The position numbers were made by a program, and so were the translations under genes. Below are positions 17,528 through 25,959 of a DNA stretch of 42,736 nt, one piece after another. Source of the stretch: JAAFHB01 sp037133495 (GTDB lineage Bacteria > Bacteroidota > Bacteroidia > Bacteroidales > Prolixibacteraceae); the NCBI GenBank assembly GCA_037133495.1, contig JBAXOA010000030.1, positions 1-42,736 on the forward strand, given 5' to 3'. The notes below the pieces were generated by a model. The model searched no databases and was not told the DNA's origin. It was given only the letters and a program-made list of their open reading frames with translations. Position 1 is the stretch's first letter. Each line of letters begins with the position of its first letter.

Positions 17528-17621
17528 TGAAACACCCATGAATCTGCGCTTCGCAACCACGAATGAAGATAACACAGGTGTTCCATCAGGCAATTAAAAA
17601 ACAATTTATCTTCTGATGAAA
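17528..17621 (+). repeat. 94-bp repeat element, copy 1
   Basis: From TGAAACACCCATGAATC to CTGATGAAA, nearly identical to copies at 26326-26420 (minus) and 35988-36080. AACACC and GGTGTT near the two sides of the core can pair, and an inner GCG-CTT-CGC hairpin lies between. Two overlapping mini-ORFs are present: 17538-17597 (MNLRFATTNEDNTGVPSGN) and 17563-17616 (MKITQVFHQAIKKQFIF). The second ends in TGA overlapping the ATG of the next gene (TGATG at 17614-17618). Confidence 0.9.
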
Positions 17622-20192
17622 ACTATTTTTAAAAATCAAATGATCATTTTTTTAATGATTATTTCAGTCCAATTTGTTCAGGGTCAGGAGGATGATTTTA
17701 TTTCCAGACTGAAGACACAATTACTTTTATATCGCACCCAAAAAATTCATCAGAATATTGTTGTCCAGACTGATAAGACATTTTATCGGCAGGGAGAGAA
17801 AATCTGGATGAAAGGTTATGTAACAGATGCAATAACCCATTCCTTGTCGTTGCAGAGTCTTGTATTGGCAGTTCAACTTTCTGATGATAAGGGTGTAAGT
17901 GTGTCGGATGGAAAATATGCACTTAAAAATGGAGTAGCTGATTTTAGTTTTTCAATTCCGGCAGATCTTCCAAGCGATATTTATCATCTTGTTGCCTATA
18001 CTCCGGAAATGGAAAGCAGTGGAATCCGGTCGGTATTTAAGAAAAAAATCATCATAGCAAGGCCTGAGAATCTGGATATGATCCCTCATATTGAATATTC
18101 CAAACCTTATTTTTCTCCTGAGAACAAGGAGTTTGCAACCCTTCGGCTGATGAATTTTAACGGAAAACCATTGTCAGGAAAAAAATTTGATTATCAAATT
18201 CTGAGTAAGAAAAATGTGCTTTTGTCCGGGAAGGGAAAAACTGCCGGTAATGGTTCCGGTGAAGTGGTTTTCATAACTCCTTCGGTACAAAATGGAAATG
18301 CGACATGTGTTTCTTTAGAAATTCCTTCGGTGAACGACCGACTTAAAATCGTCAGTAAAATTCCTCTGTCATCAGAAAAAATCAATATTACATTTTATCC
18401 CGAAGGAGGTCGAATGGTACCGGGAATTCCACAAACTGTTATCTATGAAGCAAAAGATCAATTGGGAAGTCCAGTCGATATAAAGGCCGATATCATCGAT
18501 GAGCGCGGTAATATTGTTGTCAACACTGCAACTATATCGCCGGGGTTTGGCGCTTTTAGTTTGTTGAATGCTGAAAAAGAGCAATTTAAAATGAAAATTA
18601 TTAGTGACATTGGGATGAATCAACTAATTGATCTCCCCGCTCTTTCCTCTGGCAGCATGAGCATTTCAGTTAAAAAGAATGACGGAAAAACACTTTCCTT
18701 GTTGCTGGGCCGATCGCCAAAAACGCCTGTCGCAAAATTTAAGATCGTGGCTGTCACCAATGGAGAGCTGATTTGGGCCAGCAATTTTAAAATTGAGCAA
18801 GCGGGGATCCTCAATGTTCCGCTTGATAATTTCCATTCAGAGATTGCTGCTGTTGCCATTTTTAACGATTCCGGTTCTATTGTAGCTCAGAGGTTAATCC
18901 GCACAGGGAAGAGTCAGGTATTGAATATTTCTTTAATCCCAAATAAAATCAGTTATAAGACAGGGGAAGAAGGGGAGTTTAAAGTCAAAATTACCGGGCC
19001 GGACGGAAAACCTGTTAGTGCAGAATTGGCTGCCGGTTTGTCTGATAAATATACCTTTCCCGCCTCATATGCCAGTATTAAATATCTTAATTTTGGCCTT
19101 GATAAACCTTTTCCATTTGAGGCACAAGGCGATAGTATGAATAAAATTGCATTTGACTATTATCTTGCAACAAATACCTTGAAGGGATACGACTTGAATA
19201 GTGTTGTAGGATTGGATCTCTCTAAATCATTGAATTTTACGATTAATGGGATACAAGTTTCGGGTAAGGTTTTTGATATGAAAGACTTACCGGTTCCTAA
19301 TGCTTTGGTTAGTCTGAGCAGCTCATCACTACAGCAATTTAGTGCCAGAAGTGATTTGAACGGCGATTTTGTAATCAGTCTGCCTGTGTCTGTTGATAAA
19401 AAAAATCTCACTGTTTCAGCTACTGATAGTTCCGGGAAAGGGAATTTCCGGGTAGCGCTTAATAAGGATTTCCGGGAAATGCTGGTTAATAGCATGGACG
19501 AAAGCTCTGTAAACAACTGGCAAATTTTTGAACAATTAGACAGGACAAATTATTTTAAAAATAATACAAATTATTTTAAAGCCAGGCCACCTTTGAGGGC
19601 CAAAAATGGTGAAGGAAGAGCGCAGGAACCTTATTGGAAAAAATATCTTAAAGGCTCCTCCAATCTTATTGAAATTCTGCAAACGATCAGACCTTTCGAA
19701 TTATTAAAGGATAAAATTGTCTTCAGAGGGAGAAATTCCTTACTTTCTCAGGATGGAGCTTTGATCGTTATTGATGGTCAGAAAATGGGTTCTGATGCCT
19801 CCCGGCTATCGATTATTAATACTCAGGATATTGAAGATATACAAATCTTGCTTGATCCTGTTGAAATGGGCAGGTACACAAGTTTAAATTCGGTTGGGGT
19901 TATTGAAATCACAACCAAGAAAGGTGGTCAAAAGGATTTTCAGGCTGATAAAATCACAGAAGAACCAAAGGAGAGTTCCTCAAAATTATTCATCCCTGAA
20001 GCGATAGGAAATGAGAAGTACGATTTAAAGACTACCTTACAATGGATTCCGGTTCTATTCACAGATCAAAACGGAGAAGCTACAATCCCTTTTAAGACCG
20101 GTGGAATTAAATCAATTTTTGTACTTGAGATAGCGGGTTTTACAGATTTTGGGCAGTGGATAGGAAGCAGCACTGAGATAAGGGTGGATTAA
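17616..20192 (+). CDS. Macroglobulin-like (MG2) protein with plug-like domain
   Basis: A secreted or envelope protein of 858 residues. A signal peptide covers residues 1-23. The MG2-type module near 45-145 contains VQTDKTFYRQGEKIWMKGYV, typical of alpha-2-macroglobulin-like proteins of Bacteroidota. Beta-sandwich modules continue to about 540, a carboxypeptidase-regulatory-like domain lies at about 555-640 (SGKVFDMKDLPVPNALVSLS), and a TonB-receptor plug-like segment at about 690-775 (ILQTIRPFELLKDKIVFRGR, IEDIQILLDPVEMGRY, GVIEITTKKG). There is no thioester CxEQ motif and no beta-barrel. Its ATG is the last ATG of a 94-bp repeat and overlaps the stop of a mini-ORF, suggesting translational coupling. 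It is probably co-expressed with the STN protein upstream. Confidence 0.75.
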   Translation: MKTIFKNQMIIFLMIISVQFVQGQEDDFISRLKTQLLLYRTQKIHQNIVVQTDKTFYRQGEKIWMKGYVTDAITHSLSLQSLVLAVQLSDDKGVSVSDGKYALKNGVADFSFSIPADLPSDIYHLVAYTPEMESSGIRSVFKKKIIIARPENLDMIPHIEYSKPYFSPENKEFATLRLMNFNGKPLSGKKFDYQILSKKNVLLSGKGKTAGNGSGEVVFITPSVQNGNATCVSLEIPSVNDRLKIVSKIPLSSEKINITFYPEGGRMVPGIPQTVIYEAKDQLGSPVDIKADIIDERGNIVVNTATISPGFGAFSLLNAEKEQFKMKIISDIGMNQLIDLPALSSGSMSISVKKNDGKTLSLLLGRSPKTPVAKFKIVAVTNGELIWASNFKIEQAGILNVPLDNFHSEIAAVAIFNDSGSIVAQRLIRTGKSQVLNISLIPNKISYKTGEEGEFKVKITGPDGKPVSAELAAGLSDKYTFPASYASIKYLNFGLDKPFPFEAQGDSMNKIAFDYYLATNTLKGYDLNSVVGLDLSKSLNFTINGIQVSGKVFDMKDLPVPNALVSLSSSSLQQFSARSDLNGDFVISLPVSVDKKNLTVSATDSSGKGNFRVALNKDFREMLVNSMDESSVNNWQIFEQLDRTNYFKNNTNYFKARPPLRAKNGEGRAQEPYWKKYLKGSSNLIEILQTIRPFELLKDKIVFRGRNSLLSQDGALIVIDGQKMGSDASRLSIINTQDIEDIQILLDPVEMGRYTSLNSVGVIEITTKKGGQKDFQADKITEEPKESSSKLFIPEAIGNEKYDLKTTLQWIPVLFTDQNGEATIPFKTGGIKSIFVLEIAGFTDFGQWIGSSTEIRVD

Positions 20193-20201
20193 TGGATCTG
20201 A

Positions 20202-20684
20202 TTATTTAAGATCCTCTTTCTTGAACCGCAAGGGAAGTAATCCGTCAATACCATTTATAATCAATATTCTATCTGTACTGTCAAGCAGTATCCGCAATGG
20301 CTGACCGGCAATATCTTCGTATTCTGCCATCACCTGTCGGCATGCCCCACATGGTTTCGCAATTCCGGAGGGTGAGGCGTCACGATTCAGCGTACTAACT
20401 GCTATTGCAACGATCGCAATATTCGGATATTGGGCTGCTGCATAAAACAGCGCAGTCCTTTCGGCGCATAAGCCGGAAGGATAAGCGGCATTTTCCTGAT
20501 TATTCCCTGTTATGATTAGTCCGTTTTCCAATAGAACAGCAGCACCGACACGAAATCCTGAGTAAGGTGCATATCCATTTTGGGCAGCATTTCTGGCCTT
20601 TATTATCAGTTGATTATCTTGGTCAGGTAACTGAGCCGGCGAATCGAATTCAGTATATTTTATCTGAAGAGTTATCTCTTTCAT
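20202..20684 (-). CDS. cdd: Cytidine deaminase
   Basis: Converts cytidine and deoxycytidine to uridine forms in pyrimidine salvage. The 160-residue protein carries the zinc motif CAERTALF (Cys ligand and catalytic Glu) and PCGACRQVM (the other two Cys ligands). YAPYSGFRVGAAVLLENG is the conserved N-terminal core, and length fits the homotetrameric bacterial class with three-cysteine zinc binding. A stretch of about 25 residues precedes the domain. It converges with the macroglobulin-like gene with a 9-base gap. Confidence 0.93.
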   Translation of the reverse strand: MKEITLQIKYTEFDSPAQLPDQDNQLIIKARNAAQNGYAPYSGFRVGAAVLLENGLIITGNNQENAAYPSGLCAERTALFYAAAQYPNIAIVAIAVSTLNRDASPSGIAKPCGACRQVMAEYEDIAGQPLRILLDSTDRILIINGIDGLLPLRFKKEDLK

Positions 20685-20704
20685 GGTTGAATAATTTGTT
20701 CTTT

Positions 20705-20782
20705 ATGAATAAAAAGGGAATTCTTGCCACTATTCTTATCTTAGCTGTCCCTTGTTTATTATGCTTTCACTACCTGATGTAA
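20705..20782 (+). CDS. Possible 25-residue membrane peptide
   Basis: An ATG ORF encodes MNKKGILATILILAVPCLLC and then FHYLM, a lysine start followed by one hydrophobic helix. It lies divergently beside cdd. There is no homolog or clear ribosome site to support it; it could be a chance ORF or the leftover signal peptide of a lost gene. Confidence 0.2.
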   Translation: MNKKGILATILILAVPCLLCFHYLM

Positions 20783-20890
20783 ACTTACTCCAAATGTACA
20801 ATATATTTCATTCTGTTATTTTGAATGGCATTTAGACCAATTTTTTTAATTTTGAGGCTGAATTAAAAAAGATAACCTGATCCATTAAGT

Positions 20891-21877
20891 ATGAATTTCT
20901 ATCGTTTGAAATTGGTTTTATTGATTTGCCTTTTGGCCGGGCTTGGCGTTCTTGTCCAGGCTAAATCACCCCAAAGAACTACGCGCCAGGAGTATATTAA
21001 TGTGTTTGCTCAATTGGCGATTCAGGAGATGAACGAATATCATATTCCGGCAAGTATCATTATGGCGCAGGCTTGTCTGGAGTCGGGCGACGGGAACTCT
21101 CCGCTGGCTGTGGAAGCAAATAATCATTTTGGTATTAAATGCAATAATTCATGGACAGGTCCTTCAATCAAGCAGGATGATGACTTGCACAATGAGTGTT
21201 TTAGAAAATATGGGAGTGCGATTGAATCCTACCGCGATCATTCCAGATTTTTAACCGGAGGGATGCGTTATCAGTTTCTGTTTGATTATCAGATAAAGGA
21301 TTATAAAAAATGGGCTTATGGATTAAAAAAAGCTGGTTATGCTACAGATCCACAATATCCTGAGCGATTACTTAAGATTATAGATGAATTTCAGCTTTAT
21401 AAATTAGATGATTATTACAATAGTACCGGCACTTATAAGCCTGAAGGATTCGCAAGAAGTTTGAAACCTTCGAATAAACATGGAGGTTTTTGGGGTGCTG
21501 ATCATGCAATCAATCCATATCAATCCAGAAATGTTGAGAAAAGGAATGGCCGAAAAGCATTCTTTGCAAAAGTAGGTGATAATTATGAACAGATTGCAGC
21601 CGAATTTTCACTTAAAGAATGGGAAATTTATAAATACAATGATGCTGAAAAGGGAGAGCGGCCCCAGGCAGGTTCTGTTGTATATCTGCAGCGAAAACGG
21701 GGAAGCGCACCGCGGGGAAATAATTTCCATACCCTCAAGCCCGGGGAATCGCTTCGTTCGGTTGCCCAATGGTATGGCATTCGGGTGAATGCACTGTACC
21801 GAAAAAACAGGATGACAAAGGATTCTGAACTTAAAGAAGGACAACAAATCTCTTTAAGAAAGAAAGTAAGGCGATGA
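20891..21877 (+). CDS. Glucosaminidase domain protein with two LysM repeats
   Basis: Exported peptidoglycan hydrolase of 328 residues that likely cleaves N-acetylglucosaminyl bonds. Residues 1-24 form a signal peptide. The glucosaminidase (GH73-like) domain covers about 30-170, with the catalytic Glu in AQACLESGDGNSPLA and the conserved NNHFGIKC, CFRKYGSAIESYRDHSRFL and YATDPQYPERLL. Two LysM-like peptidoglycan-binding modules follow, at about 218-266 and 277-325 (FHTLKPGESLRSVAQWYGI). The gene stands alone, convergent with fmt. Confidence 0.9.
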   Translation: MNFYRLKLVLLICLLAGLGVLVQAKSPQRTTRQEYINVFAQLAIQEMNEYHIPASIIMAQACLESGDGNSPLAVEANNHFGIKCNNSWTGPSIKQDDDLHNECFRKYGSAIESYRDHSRFLTGGMRYQFLFDYQIKDYKKWAYGLKKAGYATDPQYPERLLKIIDEFQLYKLDDYYNSTGTYKPEGFARSLKPSNKHGGFWGADHAINPYQSRNVEKRNGRKAFFAKVGDNYEQIAAEFSLKEWEIYKYNDAEKGERPQAGSVVYLQRKRGSAPRGNNFHTLKPGESLRSVAQWYGIRVNALYRKNRMTKDSELKEGQQISLRKKVRR

Positions 21878-21921
21878 AAGGAGAATTCGACGATTTGAAA
21901 ATGTCCCGGATTGATCATTGA

Positions 21922-21937
21922 TCCGCCAGCTGGCGGA
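21922..21937. repeat. Palindromic repeat TCCGCCAGCTGGCGGA, copy 1
   Basis: A perfect 16-bp palindrome between two convergent genes, identical to the site at 23137-23152 and related to the one at 23170-23185. It could act as a small bidirectional hairpin or be a REP-type sequence. Confidence 0.85.
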
Positions 21938-21951
21938 GAACATTTTCTTAT

Positions 21952-22914
21952 TTATGAAGAATAGCTTTCTGCATCAGGGAAACCACGCAGAAAAGCAGCT
22001 GTTTCCATCCGTTTTTTACCTGCAAGCTGCAAGTCCTGAATATTCAAAAAACCATCAGCGCATGCAATTTTAAGATATTTTTTATTGTCACTGACTATTT
22101 TACCCGGTTGATATTGATGACTCACCTGTTCGGTGGTGGCTTTGAATATTTTCACCCCTGTTTCGGTTCCTGACCTATGAAAGTTTGTCCAGGCAGCTGG
22201 ATATGGACTTAGGCCTCTGATGAGATTATTGATGGCTAATGCCGGTTTTGTCCAGTCGATTTTGCAATTTTCTTTATAAATCTTAGGGGCATGCAATCGC
22301 TCAGGATTAATTGGAATAGCGCTTTGCGGATATGGTATAACTGTGCCGTCGGCCAAGGCATCAACAGTTTTGAGAACAAGCTTTGCGCCAACGACCATTA
22401 ATTTGTCGTGCAGCTCGCCAATTGTTTCATCAGATCCGATTGGGATTTTTTCCTGAAACAAAATATTTCCGGTATCAATTTCCTGTTTTAGAAGAAAGGT
22501 GGTCACTCCGGTTTCCTGATCCCCGTTAATAATGGCCCAATTCAGAGGGGCAGCTCCACGGTAATGGGGCAGGAGCGATCCATGCAGGTTAAATGTTCCA
22601 ATCGGTGGCATTTTCCAGACCACTTCCGGCAGCATTCGAAAGGCCACAACTATTTGAATATCAGATTTTAATAGATCTAGTTCCTGAAGAAAGGACTCAT
22701 CTTTCAGCTTTTCGGGTTGTAAAACGGGTAATCCACGACTCATTGCAAATTGCTTCACATCCGACTGATGAATCTGCTGTCCACGGCCCGAAGGACGATC
22801 CGGCGCAGTAACAACGCCAACAACATTATAGCCATTTTCGATTAATGACTTTAAACTTTCTACGGCAAATTCAGGCGTCCCCATAAAGACAATCCTTAGC
22901 TTCTTTCCATTCAT
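21952..22914 (-). CDS. fmt: Methionyl-tRNA formyltransferase
   Basis: Formylates Met-tRNA(fMet) with 10-formyl-tetrahydrofolate for translation initiation. The 320-residue protein has a Rossmann start (RIVFMGTPEFAVESL), the catalytic core FNLHGSLLPHYRGAAPLNWAIINGD (Asn, His and Asp region, about 107-131), ETGVTTFLLKQEIDTG and the C-terminal tRNA-binding domain (about 210-320) with NLIRGLSPYPAAWT. Length is typical. It overlaps the end of the small DUF5522-type gene by 4 bases (ATGA), so the two are translationally coupled. Confidence 0.96.
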   Translation of the reverse strand: MNGKKLRIVFMGTPEFAVESLKSLIENGYNVVGVVTAPDRPSGRGQQIHQSDVKQFAMSRGLPVLQPEKLKDESFLQELDLLKSDIQIVVAFRMLPEVVWKMPPIGTFNLHGSLLPHYRGAAPLNWAIINGDQETGVTTFLLKQEIDTGNILFQEKIPIGSDETIGELHDKLMVVGAKLVLKTVDALADGTVIPYPQSAIPINPERLHAPKIYKENCKIDWTKPALAINNLIRGLSPYPAAWTNFHRSGTETGVKIFKATTEQVSHQYQPGKIVSDNKKYLKIACADGFLNIQDLQLAGKKRMETAAFLRGFPDAESYSS

Positions 22915-23105
22915 CGCAGGTTTGTGTTTCCTTTTGTAGCTTTAGGGAAATATGGACAATTTTTACAGCCATTACCACAGCAATATCCCCTGTTTTTCAG
23001 AAAGCTTTCGGTCATGATTCTGTAGCCTTCTTTAGATAGCTGATAATCAATACCTTCCTGGGGCTCATTGGCGTAATCACTCTTGTATTCTATATTATCA
23101 GGCAT
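22911..23105 (-). CDS. DUF5522-type small cysteine-rich protein
   Basis: A 64-residue protein with the dense cysteine motif YCCGNGCKNCPY near residues 41-52, which looks like a metal or iron-sulfur site. The N-terminal half contains EGIDYQLSKEGYRIMTESF, as in DUF5522 proteins recalled from Bacteroidota. The function is not known. It overlaps fmt by 4 bases and is likely co-transcribed with it; ribBA lies upstream on the same strand with a 97-base gap holding palindromic repeats. Confidence 0.75.
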   Translation of the reverse strand: MPDNIEYKSDYANEPQEGIDYQLSKEGYRIMTESFLKNRGYCCGNGCKNCPYFPKATKGNTNLR

Positions 23106-23136
23106 TTTAGCTCCGTTTTAAAATCTTCCAATTTCT

Positions 23137-23152
23137 TCCGCCAGCTGGCGGA
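23137..23152. repeat. Palindromic repeat TCCGCCAGCTGGCGGA, copy 2
   Basis: A perfect 16-bp palindrome followed by CCTAATTCCTAATTCC. With the next site it makes a tandem unit of 33 bases, palindrome plus CTAATTC spacer, between ribBA and the DUF5522-type gene. Confidence 0.85.
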
Positions 23153-23169
23153 CCTAATTCCTAATTCCT

Positions 23170-23185
23170 TCCGTCAGCTGACGGA
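23170..23185. repeat. Palindromic repeat variant TCCGTCAGCTGACGGA
   Basis: The same palindrome with one C-to-T change and the matching G-to-A change on the other arm, so symmetry is kept. It is followed by the same CCTAATTCCTAATT spacer as copy 2. The paired change suggests that the hairpin or symmetric site matters. Confidence 0.85.
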
Positions 23186-23202
23186 CCTAATTCCTAATTT
23201 TT

Positions 23203-24408
23203 TCACAAGGAATGCCCCATTCTGTCGCGCTTGGTTTTCATATAAACCTCGTTGAACGGATTAGATTTAATGACTATTGGAATCGACTCAATAACTTTCA
23301 GTCCATATCCTTCTAAGCCGACACGTTTTACAGGATTATTGGTTAACAGACGCATATTTCGGATGCCCAGACTGCATAAAATTTGTGCGCCAACGCCGTA
23401 GTCACGCTCGTCGGGATCGAATCCAAGATGGATATTAGCATCAACAGTATCAATTCCCTGTTCCTGAAGTTTATAAGCTTTAATTTTATTCATCAGACCG
23501 ATTCCCCTGCCTTCTTGCTGAATATACACAATTACGCCTTTCCCTTCTGCTTCAATAAGATCCATTGCTTTGTGGAGCTGATCTCCGCATTCGCAACGTA
23601 AAGATCCGAAAATATCACCCGTTGCACACGAAGAGTGAACCCGGACCAGAACCGTTTCATCCAATTCCCATGAGCCTTTAATCAATGCAATATGCTCAAC
23701 GCCATTTGATTTCTGAAGAAAGGGGATTAATCTGAAATTGCCGTGATCGGTAGGTAATTGAACCTCTTCTCCTCTTTCGATCAGGCTTTCTTTATTCAAT
23801 TTGTAAGCGATAAGATCGGCAATTGAGACGAGCTTTAAGCCAAATTTCTGAGCAATTTTGAACAATTCCGGAAGGCGCGCCATGGTTCCATCTGGATTCA
23901 TGATTTCAACCAATACTCCGGCTGGTTCGAGACCTGCAAGACGGGCGAGATCGACTGTTGCTTCAGTATGTCCGGCCCGGCGCAGAACACCCCGGGTTCT
24001 TGCACGCAAAGGAAAAATATGTCCCGGTCGCCCAAGTTCGTGTGGTTGTGTTGAAGGGTCAGCAAGTTTAAGAATGGTTGCCGCCCTGTCGTGAGCCGAG
24101 ATTCCGGTAGTGACATTTTCTCCGACAGCATCAACCGAAACAGTAAATGGCGTATCATGAAGGGACGTGTTTCTTCCCACCATCATATCCAATTCAAGTT
24201 CCTCACAACGCTCCTCTGTAATAGCAACACAGATTAGTCCGCGCCCTTCTGTTGCCATGAAATTTACCATTTCAGGGGTTATCTTTTCAGCGGCAGCGAT
24301 AAAATCGCCTTCGTTTTCACGATCTTCATCGTCAACAACGATAATTAATTTTCCATTTCTGAGATCTTCAACAGCCTCTTCAATGGTATCTAGTCGAATG
24401 TCGTTCAT
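23203..24408 (-). CDS. ribBA: Bifunctional DHBP synthase / GTP cyclohydrolase II
   Basis: Makes both precursors of riboflavin: 3,4-dihydroxy-2-butanone 4-phosphate from ribulose 5-phosphate, and the pyrimidine from GTP. The N-terminal RibB domain (about 1-200) shows VVDDEDRENEGDFI, FMATEGRGLICVA, the RAGHTEATVDLARLAGLEP loop and FTVSVDA. The C-terminal RibA domain (about 205-401) shows VRVHSSCATGDIFGSLRCECG with the three zinc cysteines, and YIQQEGRGIGLMNKI with the catalytic Arg. All key residues are present. It follows the LptF/G gene by 17 bases, probably in one operon. No FMN riboswitch is visible. Confidence 0.96.
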   Translation of the reverse strand: MNDIRLDTIEEAVEDLRNGKLIIVVDDEDRENEGDFIAAAEKITPEMVNFMATEGRGLICVAITEERCEELELDMMVGRNTSLHDTPFTVSVDAVGENVTTGISAHDRAATILKLADPSTQPHELGRPGHIFPLRARTRGVLRRAGHTEATVDLARLAGLEPAGVLVEIMNPDGTMARLPELFKIAQKFGLKLVSIADLIAYKLNKESLIERGEEVQLPTDHGNFRLIPFLQKSNGVEHIALIKGSWELDETVLVRVHSSCATGDIFGSLRCECGDQLHKAMDLIEAEGKGVIVYIQQEGRGIGLMNKIKAYKLQEQGIDTVDANIHLGFDPDERDYGVGAQILCSLGIRNMRLLTNNPVKRVGLEGYGLKVIESIPIVIKSNPFNEVYMKTKRDRMGHSL

Positions 24409-24425
24409 TTTTATATTATAGTTAA

Positions 24426-25898
24426 CTATTTGTCTTGGTTTTTATTTCTTTTTTTCTTTAGAAAAGAAAGTAATTTTTTAAAGAAATCAGCATATAAATT
24501 TACATTAAAAACAACCGAGTCGTTAGCTGCTTTGTAGGTCAGAAAAATCCCGGCAGGAAGGAAGACAAAAGAAGAGAACCATACGCCCTGCCAAATTGTG
24601 GTTACGCTGTCGCGGGATATTTTTTCGCCTGTTGTGGTAATTATCCAGTATAGTATAAAAAGCAATACGGAAATTACCAGAGGCATTCCTATTCCTCCCT
24701 TTCGGATAATTGCCCCCAAGGGAGCTCCAATAAACAGGAAAATAAGACAAGCAAAGGCGAAGGTATATTTTTTGTGCCACTCAATCCCAAAACGGTTTAG
24801 ATTTCGAATATTGGCGGTTAGCATTTCATCAGATTGCTGAATTGAACGGATATTATTCCGGGCATTATTGAGCGCCCCGTTAATAATTTCTGATCTGACG
24901 GTGGCAGATGACTTCGCCATGATTGAATCGAAATCGGTGTATTTAACTAATTTTATTGGTGGTAAAGCTGTAGTATCTTTTCGGGCCAACTTGAAAAGAT
25001 TGGTAGATAATGGCGGCATATAACTAATTGTCAAAACATTGTCTATTCTTCTATTTTCCAGTTCTTTGCTAAGCGAATCAATAAAATAAATAATCTGTCC
25101 GTTATTAAGAGCCCTGTTTTGGTTTCTGAAGTAACTTTCATCTTTGCGTTCCAGTTCCATCCCTTGTAACACCGTAAAGATCGATTGCTTATTGAATTTA
25201 TCCGTTCTGGATGGGAATGTAAGCTTTCGCCGGTCTCTTGGTTGCATCTCCGAATGGGTCTGACCGGAAAAAAGATTCAAAATCATGTATTTTTTATCCT
25301 TTGTGATCTTCATCGTACCTGAATCAGCAACTGTTACCGTGACATTGCCTTTGTCTTCTGTATGATCATAAATCATGATGTCGTAAAGCATGTCTCCGTT
25401 TTCCGATTTTCTTCCCACTTTAATGGAATAATTATCGATCTCATTGGAAAAAACCCCTTCCTTGACAATAATCTCCGGACGCAATTGGCGGATACTCGAC
25501 ATTAGCGCGATAAGTTTTTTATATGAAACAGGAACAACCTGGTTAAAAAAATAAAACGAACCGATGCTTAGGAGAATACTCAACACAATTACAGGTTTCA
25601 TGATCCGGTAAAGCGATATGCCGGCGGCCTTCATCGCAAGTAATTCATTGTTTTCTCCCAGATCTCCAAAGGTCATAATTGATGCCAGAAGCATGGCCAA
25701 CGGCAGTGCCATGTTCATAAGCATAGCCATCGTGTAAACAATGAATTCAAGTATAACGCTGAATCCCAGTCCTTTACCAACCAGTTCGTCAAGGTATACC
25801 CATAAAAACTGCATCAACAGTACGAAAAGGGAGATGACGAGCGTGACAAAAAATGGTCCTATAAAACTCTTTATAACATACAGATGTAATCGCTTCAT
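24426..25898 (-). CDS. LptF/LptG family permease (YjgP/YjgQ)
   Basis: Inner-membrane permease of the lipopolysaccharide export ABC complex, which lifts LPS toward the outer membrane. The 490-residue protein has membrane helices near 12-35, 55-77 and 100-118, then a large periplasmic beta-rich region, then helices near 385-405, 413-430 and 437-460. The opening MKRLHLYVIKSFIGPFFVTL and the loop NELLAMKAAGISLYRIMKPV are family signatures. It is longer than E. coli LptF or LptG (about 360 residues), as is usual in Bacteroidota. Whether it corresponds to LptF or LptG cannot be settled. Confidence 0.9.
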   Translation of the reverse strand: MKRLHLYVIKSFIGPFFVTLVISLFVLLMQFLWVYLDELVGKGLGFSVILEFIVYTMAMLMNMALPLAMLLASIMTFGDLGENNELLAMKAAGISLYRIMKPVIVLSILLSIGSFYFFNQVVPVSYKKLIALMSSIRQLRPEIIVKEGVFSNEIDNYSIKVGRKSENGDMLYDIMIYDHTEDKGNVTVTVADSGTMKITKDKKYMILNLFSGQTHSEMQPRDRRKLTFPSRTDKFNKQSIFTVLQGMELERKDESYFRNQNRALNNGQIIYFIDSLSKELENRRIDNVLTISYMPPLSTNLFKLARKDTTALPPIKLVKYTDFDSIMAKSSATVRSEIINGALNNARNNIRSIQQSDEMLTANIRNLNRFGIEWHKKYTFAFACLIFLFIGAPLGAIIRKGGIGMPLVISVLLFILYWIITTTGEKISRDSVTTIWQGVWFSSFVFLPAGIFLTYKAANDSVVFNVNLYADFFKKLLSFLKKKRNKNQDK

Positions 25899-25921
25899 GC
25901 AATGGGTTTCTGAAACGAAGA

Positions 25922-25929
25922 CAAAGTTA
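25922..25929 (-). promoter_or_regulatory. Candidate -7 box upstream of the LptF/G gene
   Basis: On the minus strand this reads TAACTTTG, an exact TAnnTTTG match 23 bases before the ATG at 25898. No good -33 TTG is seen at the proper distance. Confidence 0.45.
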
Positions 25930-25959
25930 CACCTTTTTTGGAATTTGGGGTTATTTAAT

